64,000 nt of DNA from Verrucomicrobiota bacterium (lineage in GTDB: Bacteria; Verrucomicrobiota; Kiritimatiellia; UBA8416; JABMPJ01): positions 1 through 64,000 of the forward strand of contig JABGQM010000009.1 in NCBI GenBank assembly GCA_018648805.1. The letters run 5' to 3'. The notes under the pieces are model-generated. The model was not told the DNA's origin. It saw only the letters and a program-made list of their open reading frames with translations, and did no database searches. Position 1 is the stretch's first letter, and each line of letters opens with the position of its first letter. Below are positions 34,901 through 43,564 of this stretch, one piece after another. Position numbers and translations under genes: made by a program.

Positions 34901-36709
34901 GGGTGCGGCGCAGCGGAAGCCTACGATATGCTGGTTCCTGCCGACCGTCACACGGCCAACACCCTTGAAGCGGCGGAAGGTCTTTAGTTCGGCCTCGTCG
35001 CGTAGCCCGTAACTGCCGCCGCGGTAGACTCGCGCCTGCCCCTCCTCCGGACCCGTGGGATTCTCGAGTGGGGCGCTGTAGTATGCCTTGGGCGCATAGT
35101 AATCCGACACCCATTCGGCTACGTTACCGGGAAGATGCATGAGGCCGTAGGGGCTGGTCGGCTTGAGCAGGTCGGCAAAGTCCGCCATGTCGGCCTGGGG
35201 CGGAATCGGGCTGTTGGCCGGCCAAGTCTTGAACGGCAACTTGGTCTTGGGCGGGGGCGGGGGCTCAATGCCCTTCAGCTTCTCCATGGTGGTCTGCTTG
35301 CGGCGCGGTTTTGGGTTCTGCACATCAATCTCGTCGGCCATGAGGAGGCGGCCGCGGGCCGAGTTGACAAAGGTCGCCGCCGTGGGATCCTTGTCCCATG
35401 GCAGCTCGCGACCATCGCGGCTGCGGGCCGCCATTTCCCACTCGGCTTCAGTGGGCAGGCGTTTGCCTTTCCATGTGGCGTAGGCATAGGCATCAAACCA
35501 GTCGACACCCACCACCGGTTGATCGTCGCCGTTGAGGTGGTTTTGTGACCAGCCGCCGGGGGTGTGGTCCTTGAGCGGCGGCGCATCCGGATGCTCCATG
35601 CTTGAATCGCCGGTCGACGTGGTGTGCTCCACAAACTCACGGTAGGCCTTGTTGCTGACCTCGTGCGTGTCGATCAGGTAGGGCGAGAGCTTGATGATAC
35701 GCATTGGAAAATTGTCCTGGCCCGGTTTGGCCTTCTCATCGCCCATCAGAAAATAACCTCCAGGAATGAAGGTCATGCCGGGCTGCATGCCCTTGGCGGG
35801 CGGCTGGGCATTCTTGACGCTGAGAGCATAGGCTTCAACAATCTGACGTTCGAGGCGGGTGATATAGCCGAAGTCCATCTGTGCAATAACCGAGCCGGTC
35901 TGCAGGGAGCCGCGCCGGCCAGTCTCCGCCTCGATGACGCGGAAAAGGTAGAAGTTAAGGAAGGCCGTGACCTCCTCGGCCGCCTCATCAAAATTCTTGG
36001 TCTTGATCGCGAGGGGGATCCGCTCGGTCACGATCTCAGGAAGTCCGCGCGCAATGGCGCGCCGTTCATCATCGAGTTCATCATACTTGGCTTGGACCTT
36101 CTTGGAGCCGCGGAAGCCGTCGGTTTCTACGCCGGGGTAGTGCTTGATGGCCTTCTCCATGAGTTCGCCGATCATATCGAACTGCTTAACCGCCGCCGCG
36201 ATGGGGGCATACCAGTCGCCTTGGATTTTCTGCATGCCTACCTTAACCATCTTGCGCTCTTCCTCAAACGCGTTGCGCTTGGTGCGCACGTCCTGGATGC
36301 TGGTATGAAGGCGGCAGCGCGAAATGAACTCGTCAAACAGCGCGATGTTCTCTTCGTAAAAGGCCAGATCCATGCTCGCGTAGTTATCCAGCTTGATGGG
36401 CAGTAGGGCTTCGGCAAAGAAATCATCGAGCGGCAGCACCTCGCGTGTCGTGATGGCAGACTTCAGAACGGTTTTGGGGTAGCTCATGCGGCCCGTGTTG
36501 ATGCGGATTTTGACACTGGTCTCCGTCTCGCGCTCGATCTCGCCCTGCAGGGTCTTGCCTTGGGTCGTCACGACGCGGACCACATCGCCCTTGGGCAACA
36601 GGGCTAGCGCCGCGGGGGACAAATCATCGCGGGAGAGTGCCCCCATGGTCGCCGTGGCGACGAGGGTGGTTAAAACAACGGTGGCCCATAGCTCTGAATT
36701 GCGTACCAT
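34892..36709 (-). CDS. secreted protein with C-terminal formylglycine-generating-enzyme (SUMF1) fold, lacking the catalytic Cys pair
   Basis: Protein of 605 residues with an N-terminal signal, a long helical part (about 95-310) and a C-terminal FGE/SUMF1 fold (about 318-605): MTFIPGGYFLMGDE, VVGVDWFDAYAYATWKGKRLPTEAEWE, LMHLPGNVAEWVSDYYAP, RVYRGGSYGLRDE and HIVGFRCA. Real FGE has two Cys just after RGGS; here that stretch has none, so it is not a sulfatase activator. Proteins with this fold often serve other roles (binding, other oxidases or kinase partners). The insertion around PKPRRKQTT...PPPPPKTKLP is unusual. It is secreted, unlike the cytoplasmic sulfatases. Confidence 0.85.
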   Translation of the reverse strand: MVRNSELWATVVLTTLVATATMGALSRDDLSPAALALLPKGDVVRVVTTQGKTLQGEIERETETSVKIRINTGRMSYPKTVLKSAITTREVLPLDDFFAEALLPIKLDNYASMDLAFYEENIALFDEFISRCRLHTSIQDVRTKRNAFEEERKMVKVGMQKIQGDWYAPIAAAVKQFDMIGELMEKAIKHYPGVETDGFRGSKKVQAKYDELDDERRAIARGLPEIVTERIPLAIKTKNFDEAAEEVTAFLNFYLFRVIEAETGRRGSLQTGSVIAQMDFGYITRLERQIVEAYALSVKNAQPPAKGMQPGMTFIPGGYFLMGDEKAKPGQDNFPMRIIKLSPYLIDTHEVSNKAYREFVEHTTSTGDSSMEHPDAPPLKDHTPGGWSQNHLNGDDQPVVGVDWFDAYAYATWKGKRLPTEAEWEMAARSRDGRELPWDKDPTAATFVNSARGRLLMADEIDVQNPKPRRKQTTMEKLKGIEPPPPPKTKLPFKTWPANSPIPPQADMADFADLLKPTSPYGLMHLPGNVAEWVSDYYAPKAYYSAPLENPTGPEEGQARVYRGGSYGLRDEAELKTFRRFKGVGRVTVGRNQHIVGFRCAAPLP

Positions 36710-36850
36710 TTCTGTCTCGTGCTCCTCTATTCTGACTCAGACTACAAAAATCAATAGTAGAGTAAAACCCGACGGGGCGCTATCGGTAATTTGCCTGATC
36801 TCGAGAGTGAGCTTGACCGCGGGAAGGCTGGGCCGCTACCTTCTAACGCA

Positions 36851-37858
36851 ATGAATACGAGATTGTTTAAGCGTGGAGTGATGGTGGTGACCGGGTTGCT
36901 GCTGGCCCTGTCGTGCGGGGCGCAGGAGCCGGATCTTGGTGGATTCGACCATACCGACCCGGATGAGGTCGTGCGTAAGCGCGCCGGGTTCTGGCGACGA
37001 CCCGACCGAAAGACCGCGGCTGAACAGCTGGTCTATGCGCGTTCCCTGGCCGATGGCGGCGCGGTGCGCAAGGCCGCCAAACAGTATCGCGCCCTGGTCC
37101 ACGAGTGGCATGACACCCCCGAGGCCGTCACGGCCCAGATGGCCTACGCGGAACTGTTGGAGGCACGCGGCAAGTACAATCAGTCGTTCAACGAGTTTCA
37201 ATACCTTGTCGAGTTCTACGCCGGTCAGTTCGACTACGGCGAGGTGCTTGACCGGCAGTTCCGTATCGCCAACGAGGTGATGAACCAGCGGCATGGGGGA
37301 TTCCTCTTTCTGGGCGGCTTCAAATCGCCTGAGCGGGCCTTGCCCCTCTTTAAGCAGGTAGCCGAGAATGGCCCCACCTGGGAGCGCGGACCCGAGGTGC
37401 AGTTCTTTTTGGGATGGATCCAGGAGCAGGACAAGCAGTACGACGCCGCGATTCGGGCCTATGACATGCTGCGTCAACGGTGGCCGCGTAGCGAGCTGGC
37501 CGTGACGGCTGGCTACGGTGGCACACGCTGCCTGGTGAAGCTGGCGGATGCCACTGCGCGTGACGAAGTGGTCTGTCGGCGCGCTCTGGTTGGGCTGGCA
37601 GGTTTCATTAGGGACTATCCGGACGATCCCAACGTCGCGGCCGCTACGCAGGAGCGCGACCGCATTTCGTCCCGCCTATCCGGGCTCTACTACGAACGGG
37701 CGGCCTACTACGACAAGATTGCCCGGCGGCCCGACTCCGCCCTCATCGCTTATGCCGATTTTCTGCGCCAATTTCCCTATGCCGAACAGGCTGAGGCGGT
37801 CAGTCTGCGGGTGCGTGAGCTCGAGGCGATGCAGGCCGCGCCGGAGACCGCACCATGA
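36851..37858 (+). CDS. BamD/YfiO-like TPR lipoprotein
   Basis: Protein of 335 residues with lipobox LLLALSC (Cys22) and TPR-type helices throughout (AKQYRALVHEWHDTPEAVTAQMAYAELLEARGKYNQSFNEF, ending in DSALIAYADFLRQFPYAEQAE). It resembles BamD of the outer-membrane assembly complex or a related tetratricopeptide lipoprotein. ATG 36851 is taken because the signal peptide starts there. The next gene, LptE-like, overlaps by 4 bases (ATGA), a pairing that supports an outer-membrane biogenesis role. Confidence 0.78.
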   Translation: MNTRLFKRGVMVVTGLLLALSCGAQEPDLGGFDHTDPDEVVRKRAGFWRRPDRKTAAEQLVYARSLADGGAVRKAAKQYRALVHEWHDTPEAVTAQMAYAELLEARGKYNQSFNEFQYLVEFYAGQFDYGEVLDRQFRIANEVMNQRHGGFLFLGGFKSPERALPLFKQVAENGPTWERGPEVQFFLGWIQEQDKQYDAAIRAYDMLRQRWPRSELAVTAGYGGTRCLVKLADATARDEVVCRRALVGLAGFIRDYPDDPNVAAATQERDRISSRLSGLYYERAAYYDKIARRPDSALIAYADFLRQFPYAEQAEAVSLRVRELEAMQAAPETAP

Positions 37859-38364
37859 GAGCGTGGCGTGGCTGGATGCTCGGACTCACGCTGCTTTTGA
37901 CGCTGGCGGGCGGGTGCATGGGGTACCGGCTGGGGACGACCTTGCCGCCGGGCATCCACTCGATCTACATTCCCTCGTTCGTGAATCGGACCGGTGAACC
38001 CGAGCTTGAAGTCGCGACAACGCGCGCGGCGATACAGGAGTTTCAGAAGGACGGTACGCTGCGGCTTGGTTCTCAAGGGGGCACGGATGCCTATCTCAAG
38101 GTGACGCTGCAGGAGTTCCGGTTGGAGCCGCTACGCTATAGCGGCGACCAGGCCAAGACAACCAGTGAGTATCGCCTGGTGATCATAGCAAAGGTAAATT
38201 TCCACCGCAGCACGACCGACGAGAGGCTCTCCAGCCGGCGTGTGCGCGGAGAGTCCACGTTCGAGCCCGGCGCCGAGCTGTCGCTGGCGAAGCTGAATGC
38301 GCTGCCCGAGGCCGCTGAAGACCTCGCCCACCACATCGTCAAGTCCGTCGTCGAGTACTGGTAG
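37855..38364 (+). CDS. lptE: LPS-assembly lipoprotein LptE family
   Basis: Protein of 169 residues. The lipobox LAGGC (Cys21) is followed by MGYRLGTTLPPGIHSIYIPSF, the usual start of mature LptE, then a two-layer alpha/beta fold (TTRAAIQEFQKDGTLRL, AYLKVTLQEFRLEPLRY). LptE plugs the LptD barrel that places LPS in the outer membrane, so its presence indicates a Gram-negative envelope with LPS. It is coupled to the BamD-like gene by ATGA. Confidence 0.8.
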   Translation: MRAWRGWMLGLTLLLTLAGGCMGYRLGTTLPPGIHSIYIPSFVNRTGEPELEVATTRAAIQEFQKDGTLRLGSQGGTDAYLKVTLQEFRLEPLRYSGDQAKTTSEYRLVIIAKVNFHRSTTDERLSSRRVRGESTFEPGAELSLAKLNALPEAAEDLAHHIVKSVVEYW

Positions 38365-38376
38365 CCGTGTGAAGCG

Positions 38377-38646
38377 CTACGCGGCGAAGGCGCTGTTTAC
38401 GCGCAGGGCCGCACGTGACTTACGGCGGTTGGCGTTGTTCTTCTTGATCGCACCGCGCTTAACGCCCATGTCAAGCGCTGAGCTGTAGGTGGTGTACGCC
38501 GAGACGGCGGCGGCCTTGTCATCACCTGTCACGGTCGCATAGAACTTGCGGCGTGAGGTCGTGATGCGGCTCTTTACAGATTTGTTGCCCTGACGTGCCT
38601 TTTCGGAGGTACGTAGACGTTTCTTTGCGCTCTCAATATTCGGCAT
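38377..38646 (-). CDS. rpsT: 30S ribosomal protein bS20
   Basis: Protein of 89 residues, typical bS20: starts MPNIESAKKRLRTSEKARQGNK, very rich in Lys, Arg and Ala, with KRGAIKKNNANRRKSRAA near the end. It binds 16S rRNA in the small subunit. GAGAGGA lies before ATG 38646, and a good sigma-70 promoter (38693-38720) lies upstream. Single-gene unit. Confidence 0.97.
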   Translation of the reverse strand: MPNIESAKKRLRTSEKARQGNKSVKSRITTSRRKFYATVTGDDKAAAVSAYTTYSSALDMGVKRGAIKKNNANRRKSRAALRVNSAFAA

Positions 38647-38692
38647 TAGCTATTCCTCTCCCCAACCGGGGCTGATTCCCAAAAGCGCGCAC

Positions 38693-38720
38693 ATAATACC
38701 CGCGCCGCCCCATGGGTCAA
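38693..38720 (-). promoter_or_regulatory. sigma-70-type promoter of rpsT
   Basis: On the minus strand TTGACC (38720-38715) and TATTAT (38698-38693) are 16 bp apart. Transcription would start near 38686, giving a leader of about 40 bases before ATG 38646. Confidence 0.65.
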
Positions 38721-38749
38721 CACTTTTCGAACAACCTTCTGCCACACCG

Positions 38750-39283
38750 TCACATTTTTACGCCATTTGGGCGCTCGCCGGGATAGATCGGCTCCTGTGT
38801 GCTGGTGATGCTGTCGTTGACTGCCTCAACCCAGCGTGTGACCTGCTGCAGGGCGGTGACATCGATATCATCGAAAACGCTCGAGCGATCGGAATCGATG
38901 TCCAGCACGGCAGCCACGTTGCCGTCCTGGTCTAGAACGGGCAACACGATTTCCGCTTTGGTTGCGGCGGAACAGGCGATGTGCGACCGTGCCTGCAAGA
39001 CATCATTCTCAATCTGGATGGCGGCTTCGCGAGCACAGGCACCGCAGACGCCGCGTCGGATGTCGATGGTCAGACATCCGTGCCTGCCCTGATAGGGGCC
39101 TACCTTCAATGTAGTGGCATCAACGCGCCGGTAGAACCCCACCCAGTTGAAATGGTCGAAGGCGTGGAAGAGTTCACAGGAAACCGTGGACATGACCGAG
39201 ATAAGGTCGCTCTGACCTTCGATCAAGGCCTCGATGGTGGTCAGCACCTCTTCATATGCTTTCTGCTTGGATACGTCAGTCAT
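38750..39283 (-). CDS. GAF-domain free methionine-R-sulfoxide reductase (fRMsr, copy 1)
   Basis: Protein of 177 residues. Family blocks are SCELFHAFDHFNWVGFYR, GPYQGRHGCLTID, RRGVCGACA and HIACSAATKAEIVLPV, followed by AAVLDIDSD. The Cys in GCLTI, GVCG and HIAC correspond to the catalytic and resolving cysteines of MsrC. The enzyme reduces free Met-R-sulfoxide in the cytosol with thioredoxin. Its start at 39283 overlaps by 8 bases the stop of the PLP gene for Met/cystathionine metabolism, so the two form a sulfur-amino-acid operon. A second copy is at 61114. Confidence 0.88.
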   Translation of the reverse strand: MTDVSKQKAYEEVLTTIEALIEGQSDLISVMSTVSCELFHAFDHFNWVGFYRRVDATTLKVGPYQGRHGCLTIDIRRGVCGACAREAAIQIENDVLQARSHIACSAATKAEIVLPVLDQDGNVAAVLDIDSDRSSVFDDIDVTALQQVTRWVEAVNDSITSTQEPIYPGERPNGVKM

Positions 39284-40580
39284 TGCTCTCCCCGGATATG
39301 CTGGCCAGGGCCTGGTCCAGGTCGGCAATCAGGTCTCCGGCGTCCTCGATGCCGACGCTGATGCGCAACAGGGACTCATTGACACCAAGGCGATGCTTCA
39401 CATCGTCCGGTACATCCGAGTGCGTCATGGTGAATGGGTGTTCCATCAGACTCTCGGTGCCGCCCAGACTGACGGCGAGCTTGATGATCTGCAGATGGTC
39501 CAGCACCTGGAAGGCCTCGGCTTCACCGCCGGCGATGTCGAACGAGAATGTGGATCCCGGCGACGTGCATTGGCGCTCGTAGATCTCACGGGCCAAGGTG
39601 CCGCTCTCGATGAAATCCAGATAGTGGACCTTGGTGACCTTCGGGTGTTGGTTCAGATAGTCGGCGATGGTCCGAGCATTGGCGGCGGATTTCTCCATCC
39701 GCACCTGCAAGGTCTCCAGGCTACGCATGATCAGCCAGCCGGTATGTGGCGAGCACATGGTGCCGAGGATGGTGCGGAATCCCATGATCGGTGCGAGTCG
39801 TTCGCGGCTGCCGAGTACAGCGCCAGCCACCAGGTCGCTGTGTCCGCCTACATACTTGGTCAGGCTGTAGACCGAGACGTCGGCACCGTGTTGCAGGGCC
39901 TGTTGCCACACGGGACCGAGGAAGGTGTTGTCAATCACGACGATCGGGCGATGGCCTCCCTGGCGGGAAGCGATGTCGTCAGCCAATCGAGCACATTCGT
40001 GCAGGTCGACCAGACCGTTGGTGGGGTTCGCTGGGGTCTCGGCATAAATCACCGCAACCCTCCCCTTAGGCAGAGCTTCCTCCACGGCCGGGGCCAGAGT
40101 CAGTCTCTTGAAGCCGGACTCAAACTCCACACTGTCAATGCCGAAGGCCGGCAGGATATTGCGGATCAGGTATTCACTACCTCCGTAGATGGGGGCGGAA
40201 TGAACAACCACGTCGCCTGGACGCAGGTACGCCAGGAGGGTTGTGGCGATGGCCGACATGCCGCTGGAAAAGGCAAGTCCCTTTTCGGCGTCTTCCCAGA
40301 GGGCCAGACGGTCTTCCAGAAACTCCAGATCCGGGTTATTGATGCGACTGTAGATGAGTCCGAGTTCCTCGCCAGGGCTGGCTTCGCGCTTGCCGTAGGC
40401 CAGTTCAAAGAACTCTTTGCCGTGCTGGGCATTGTCGAAAACGAAGGTCGAGGTCATGAAGATGGGCGGCTTCAGGGCGCCCTCAGAGAGTGTGGGGTCA
40501 TATCCATACCCCATCATCAAGGTTGACGGATGAAGTTCCCGGTCACCCAACATTCGGTTCTTGTATGGCTTGTGTTTCAT
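39276..40580 (-). CDS. Cys/Met metabolism PLP enzyme (cystathionine gamma-synthase or methionine gamma-lyase type)
   Basis: Protein of 434 residues of the trans-sulfuration family. Seen: TSTFVFDNAQHGKEFF, YSRINNPDLEFLEDRLALWEDAEKGLAFSSGMSAI, PIYGGSEYLI, AETPANPTNGLVDL, VIDNTFLGPVWQ and SLTKYVGGHSDLVAG with PLP-binding Lys242. The long N-terminus and SLGGTESLMEHPFTMTHSDV are common in both MetB and methionine gamma-lyase, so the exact reaction is open. The start at 40580 has GAGG upstream. It is followed by fRMsr with overlap, and preceded by a UroD gene 27 bases upstream. Confidence 0.88.
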   Translation of the reverse strand: MKHKPYKNRMLGDRELHPSTLMMGYGYDPTLSEGALKPPIFMTSTFVFDNAQHGKEFFELAYGKREASPGEELGLIYSRINNPDLEFLEDRLALWEDAEKGLAFSSGMSAIATTLLAYLRPGDVVVHSAPIYGGSEYLIRNILPAFGIDSVEFESGFKRLTLAPAVEEALPKGRVAVIYAETPANPTNGLVDLHECARLADDIASRQGGHRPIVVIDNTFLGPVWQQALQHGADVSVYSLTKYVGGHSDLVAGAVLGSRERLAPIMGFRTILGTMCSPHTGWLIMRSLETLQVRMEKSAANARTIADYLNQHPKVTKVHYLDFIESGTLAREIYERQCTSPGSTFSFDIAGGEAEAFQVLDHLQIIKLAVSLGGTESLMEHPFTMTHSDVPDDVKHRLGVNESLLRISVGIEDAGDLIADLDQALASISGESND

Positions 40581-40607
40581 GGAGTAATCGCCTCATGGTT
40601 GCCGAGT

Positions 40608-41864
40608 CTACAGGCCGCGGACATCTGCGAGTGCCTTGAACATCGCAACGACATTCTCGATTGGCGTCTGGGCCTGCACATTGTGGATCGCATCGAAGAC
40701 AAAGCCGCCGCCGTCACTGAAGATCTCGACGCGTTCCCGTACTTCCCGATCGACCTCCTCCGGCGTACCGAAGGGGAGGGTCTTCTGGGTGTCGACCCCG
40801 CCCCCCCAGAAGACGATCCGGTCACCGTAGGTCTGCTTCAAAGTCGCGGGATCCATGCCGGCGGCAGAACACTGAACCGGATTGAGAATGTCAAACCCGG
40901 CATCAATGAAGCTCTCGATAAAGGGAATCACCGCGCCGCAGGAGTGCTTAAACGTCTTCCACTTCGTATGGGCGTGGATCCAGTCGTTCACCTGTTTGTA
41001 GTAGGGCGCGTAGAGATCGTTGAAGGTCTGGACCGAACAGAACTGGGAGGTCTGGGTCCCGAAATCCGTACCGCAGACGAACACCACATCGATCACGTCA
41101 CCCGCCGCTTCGTTAACGATCTCGAGATTCTTCAGCGCAATCTCACACTGCTTTTCGAAAACGGCGTGGATGTAATCCGGGCGCATAGCCGTGGCCATAT
41201 ACCACTCGGTGATGTCACGAATGCCCTTGGGCTTCTTCAGGAAAGGCGCCGGCACCAAGGCAATATCACCGAAGGCTGTCCCCGGCAGACTCGCCACGAC
41301 GGCACGTTGGCTGCCGCGCAGGCGTTCCCCCTCCCGGCGAAACCATGCCGTCGACTCGGAATCAAGAATGGTGAAATCCTCGAGATTGTCCTCGGGGTCC
41401 AGGCTCTCTTCTTCGATGGGCGGTTGCCGGATAATGGCGTCGAAGAAGAAAGAGCCCACAGGCATACGGGCACTGGCCCCGGCTTCGAGATCGCCTTCTG
41501 GATAGATCAGCAAGTCGCCGTGGGTGTCCACCGTCGTCCGGAAGCCCTCCGGCACCAGGACGTCCTGGCCCCATGGCGTGGTGAATGGCTTCCAGTTCAC
41601 ATTGCGGAAGCCGAAGATAGTGCCGACCGCCGGCAGGGCGGTTGTGTCTACCTGCAGCGCGTCCTGCAGGTCCGCGTCGATCTCACCAAGCATTTGATAG
41701 GGCTCGCAGACCTTTACAGGCCGCTTTTTGAGACCGTATGCCTGCCGCAACTCCTGCACAATGCTGACATGCATGCCGCTCGTCGGGGTACTGCCCAGGT
41801 CCACACAGACGCGGTCGGGTTGCTCGTGATTCAGCGTTGCCTGTAGTCGTTCGGCGGGTGTCAT
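40608..41864 (-). CDS. uroporphyrinogen-decarboxylase/methyltransferase-like protein (UroD paralogue 3, HxCG type)
   Basis: Protein of 418 residues starting MTPAERLQATLNHEQPDRV, the common UroD-family opening. It carries the methyltransferase zinc motif H307-S-C309-G310 (FKHSCGAVIPFI) followed by FDILNPVQCSAAGMDP with a further Cys. This is the MtaA/MtbA-like arrangement, used to activate a thiol for methyl transfer from a corrinoid. No corrinoid protein gene is in the window. ATG 41864 has AGGAG nine bases upstream; the longer frame runs into the tRNA and is not used. It precedes the sulfur-amino-acid genes in the same direction. Confidence 0.88.
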   Translation of the reverse strand: MTPAERLQATLNHEQPDRVCVDLGSTPTSGMHVSIVQELRQAYGLKKRPVKVCEPYQMLGEIDADLQDALQVDTTALPAVGTIFGFRNVNWKPFTTPWGQDVLVPEGFRTTVDTHGDLLIYPEGDLEAGASARMPVGSFFFDAIIRQPPIEEESLDPEDNLEDFTILDSESTAWFRREGERLRGSQRAVVASLPGTAFGDIALVPAPFLKKPKGIRDITEWYMATAMRPDYIHAVFEKQCEIALKNLEIVNEAAGDVIDVVFVCGTDFGTQTSQFCSVQTFNDLYAPYYKQVNDWIHAHTKWKTFKHSCGAVIPFIESFIDAGFDILNPVQCSAAGMDPATLKQTYGDRIVFWGGGVDTQKTLPFGTPEEVDREVRERVEIFSDGGGFVFDAIHNVQAQTPIENVVAMFKALADVRGL

Positions 41865-42001
41865 ATTGCGGGCTCCTGTGTTATAGAGGCAAAACTGTCG
41901 GCGGGAATTGATATCGGGAACGTGTGTGGATTCACGCCGGAATTGTGATGGGGCAGCCGTGCCTCCAAGTCTTCGTTTTCCGCTCCGCTCAGAGCGAAGA
42001 T

Positions 42002-42078
42002 TGGTCGGGGCGGGCGGATTCGAACCGCCGACCCGTTGCTCCCAAAGCAACTGCGCTACCAGGCTGCGCTACGCCCCG
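42002..42078 (-). tRNA. tRNA-Pro (anticodon TGG)
   Basis: A complete 77-base cloverleaf on the minus strand. The acceptor stem is CGGGGCG with CGCCCCG, the discriminator is A and CCA is encoded. The anticodon stem is GTTGC/GCAAC around loop TTTGGGA, giving anticodon TGG for proline. The T-loop reads GTTCGAATC. Confidence 0.97.
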
Positions 42079-42396
42079 ACATTCAGAAGCCGCAAACGTT
42101 ACCCCCGTGGCTCGCGATGCTCAAGCGCAAACCGAGACAATTCGGCAACCCCATCCCGACCACGGCACGTCCCCAGTCCGGTCATGTCGCCCTAGTGCAC
42201 TGGACGCCTGATGGGAGGGTGGGCTGCCTCGGTGGCGGATGGGGTGCCGTCACGACAAGAATGAGTGGCTCAAGGGCCTGACCATCCGGGACTTTACACT
42301 GACCCCACTCAAGTAGCACAGCGGGCACAAGACGCATTGTCAGCCCTGAGACCGGACGGGGTTGACGATCTGTGTCGAGGTATCTATGGTGCCCCG
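42079..42396. other. 318-base non-coding gap between tRNA-Pro and birA
   Basis: An open frame covers part of this gap but has no family similarity or ribosome site. Apart from the promoter candidate at 42362-42390 I see no gene, repeat or structured element. Confidence 0.5.
42362..42390 (+). promoter_or_regulatory. candidate promoter placed for a leaderless birA transcript
   Basis: TTGACG (42362-42367) and TATGGT (42385-42390) are 17 bp apart. The birA ATG is at 42397, about where transcription would begin, and birA has no ribosome site. Direction and spacing fit, but the -10 match is moderate. Confidence 0.4.
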
Positions 42397-43374
42397 ATGA
42401 GTGACGTGACCGATCGGGTGCTGACCGCCTTGCGGGAACAGGACGACTGGTGTTCGGGAGAACGCATAGGCGCTTTCTTGAACATCTCGCGAGCGTCGGT
42501 CTCCAAGCATATTGCCGCCTTGCGCCGTCTGGGCTACGACATCCAGTCGGTCTCCCGACGGGGGCATCGGCTCATCACGGCCCCCAACATGCCTTATCCC
42601 GCAGAGGTGCGCCGCCATCTTCGGTCTGCCCGCATCGGGCAATGCCTGCACTATGTGCCTGACATTGATTCCACCAACACGCGGGCGGCAGCCGACGCCA
42701 AAGCAGGGGCGGCCGAGGGAACCGTGTGGGTGAGTGACCAACAGTCAGCCGGCCGGGGGCGCATGGACCGCACCTGGCATTCGGCGCCCGGTGCCAACCT
42801 GTACGCCAGCGTGATCCTGCGCCCCTCTGTCCCTGTGAACCGTATTTCCGAGATCGGCCTGGTAGCGGCCGTTGCGATCGAGCGGGCCCTGCTCGCCTGT
42901 CACCCCGACCTGGCGGCCCTGATCAAATGGCCAAACGACATTCTGGTTGAACGCCGGAAGCTATGTGGTGTGCTCTGCGAAAGCGAAGTGGAAGCGGACG
43001 CCATCCACTTCGCCATCATCGGTTTTGGTATCAACGTAAACGAGACCTCGTTCCCGGCGGCGTTGAAGCCGACCGCCACATCGCTCTGCCTGGAGCTGGG
43101 CAGAGAGGTGTCGCGGCCGGAGCTGCTGGCGGCCGTGCTCAACGCGCTGGATGACGCGTACGGCGACTGGCTGGCCGCTGAAGACCTTTCCCCCTTTCTC
43201 CCGTATCTGGAAGCGCATTCAGTCCTGCAGGGGCGGGACGTGACCGTTTCGACATTTAGGGAAACGCTGCGCGGCCGCGTTCAATCCATGTCGCCGAGCG
43301 GTGAGTTGATCCTGGTTCGTGACAAGCAAACCACGGTCGTATCGGCCGGCGATGTCACAGTGAGAGGCTGGTGA
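42397..43374 (+). CDS. birA: bifunctional biotin ligase / biotin operon repressor
   Basis: Protein of 325 residues. The N-terminal 60 residues are a winged helix (WCSGERIGAFLNISRASVSKHIAALRRLGYDI) that binds biotin operators. The ligase domain has AGRGRMDRTWHS (biotin and ATP loop), KWPNDIL with the catalytic Lys region, and GFGINVN. The small C-terminal domain ends the protein. It attaches biotin to carboxylase subunits and may repress biotin genes; no biotin genes are in the window. ATG 42397 is fixed by the start of the HTH domain. Confidence 0.92.
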   Translation: MSDVTDRVLTALREQDDWCSGERIGAFLNISRASVSKHIAALRRLGYDIQSVSRRGHRLITAPNMPYPAEVRRHLRSARIGQCLHYVPDIDSTNTRAAADAKAGAAEGTVWVSDQQSAGRGRMDRTWHSAPGANLYASVILRPSVPVNRISEIGLVAAVAIERALLACHPDLAALIKWPNDILVERRKLCGVLCESEVEADAIHFAIIGFGINVNETSFPAALKPTATSLCLELGREVSRPELLAAVLNALDDAYGDWLAAEDLSPFLPYLEAHSVLQGRDVTVSTFRETLRGRVQSMSPSGELILVRDKQTTVVSAGDVTVRGW

Positions 43375-43418
43375 GCCTGTTGGATGCAACCTGTGCGGCG
43401 CTGGAGCGATCGACGTGC

Positions 43419-43446
43419 CTGTCGGATAAAAGTGATCTCTCTGTCG
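43419..43446 (+). promoter_or_regulatory. direct-repeat operator candidate (CTGTCG x2, 22-bp period), upstream of UroD gene 43565
   Basis: CTGTCG occurs at 43419-43424 and 43441-43446. The same layout occurs upstream of 51966, 59300 and 61781. Direct repeats two helical turns apart are typical of AraC-type regulators. Confidence 0.55.
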
Positions 43447-43502
43447 GTTTTGTGTGATGTATCGGGGGTGGGGTGGGTGGTACGCTGCCTGCATGAGAAG
43501 TC

Positions 43503-43530
43503 TGTAGCCCGCTTTCGCCGAAAGCGAGGC
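43503..43530 (+). repeat. REP-like palindromic element, copy 1
   Basis: A 28-base element with head TGTAGCC and stem CGCTTTCGCCGAAAGCG. It is intergenic, between birA and the UroD gene. An identical copy lies at 50955-50982 and a variant with paired changes at 45409-45436. Confidence 0.85.
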
Positions 43531-43564
43531 ACGCTCGGTTGGGGTGATGCGTGAGGAGTGAACA

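Noticed and set aside
34892..36709. Idea that the FGE-fold protein activates the sulfatases
   Set aside because: The two catalytic Cys are missing and the protein is secreted while the sulfatases are cytoplasmic.
39234..41846. Two long plus-strand open frames (430 and 438 codons) opposite the PLP enzyme and UroD genes
   Set aside because: Both are shadows caused by GC-rich codon use; the minus strand has catalytic motifs and ribosome sites.
42002..43564. tRNA-Pro as an integration site of a genomic island
   Set aside because: No integrase and no direct repeat of the tRNA end was found nearby.
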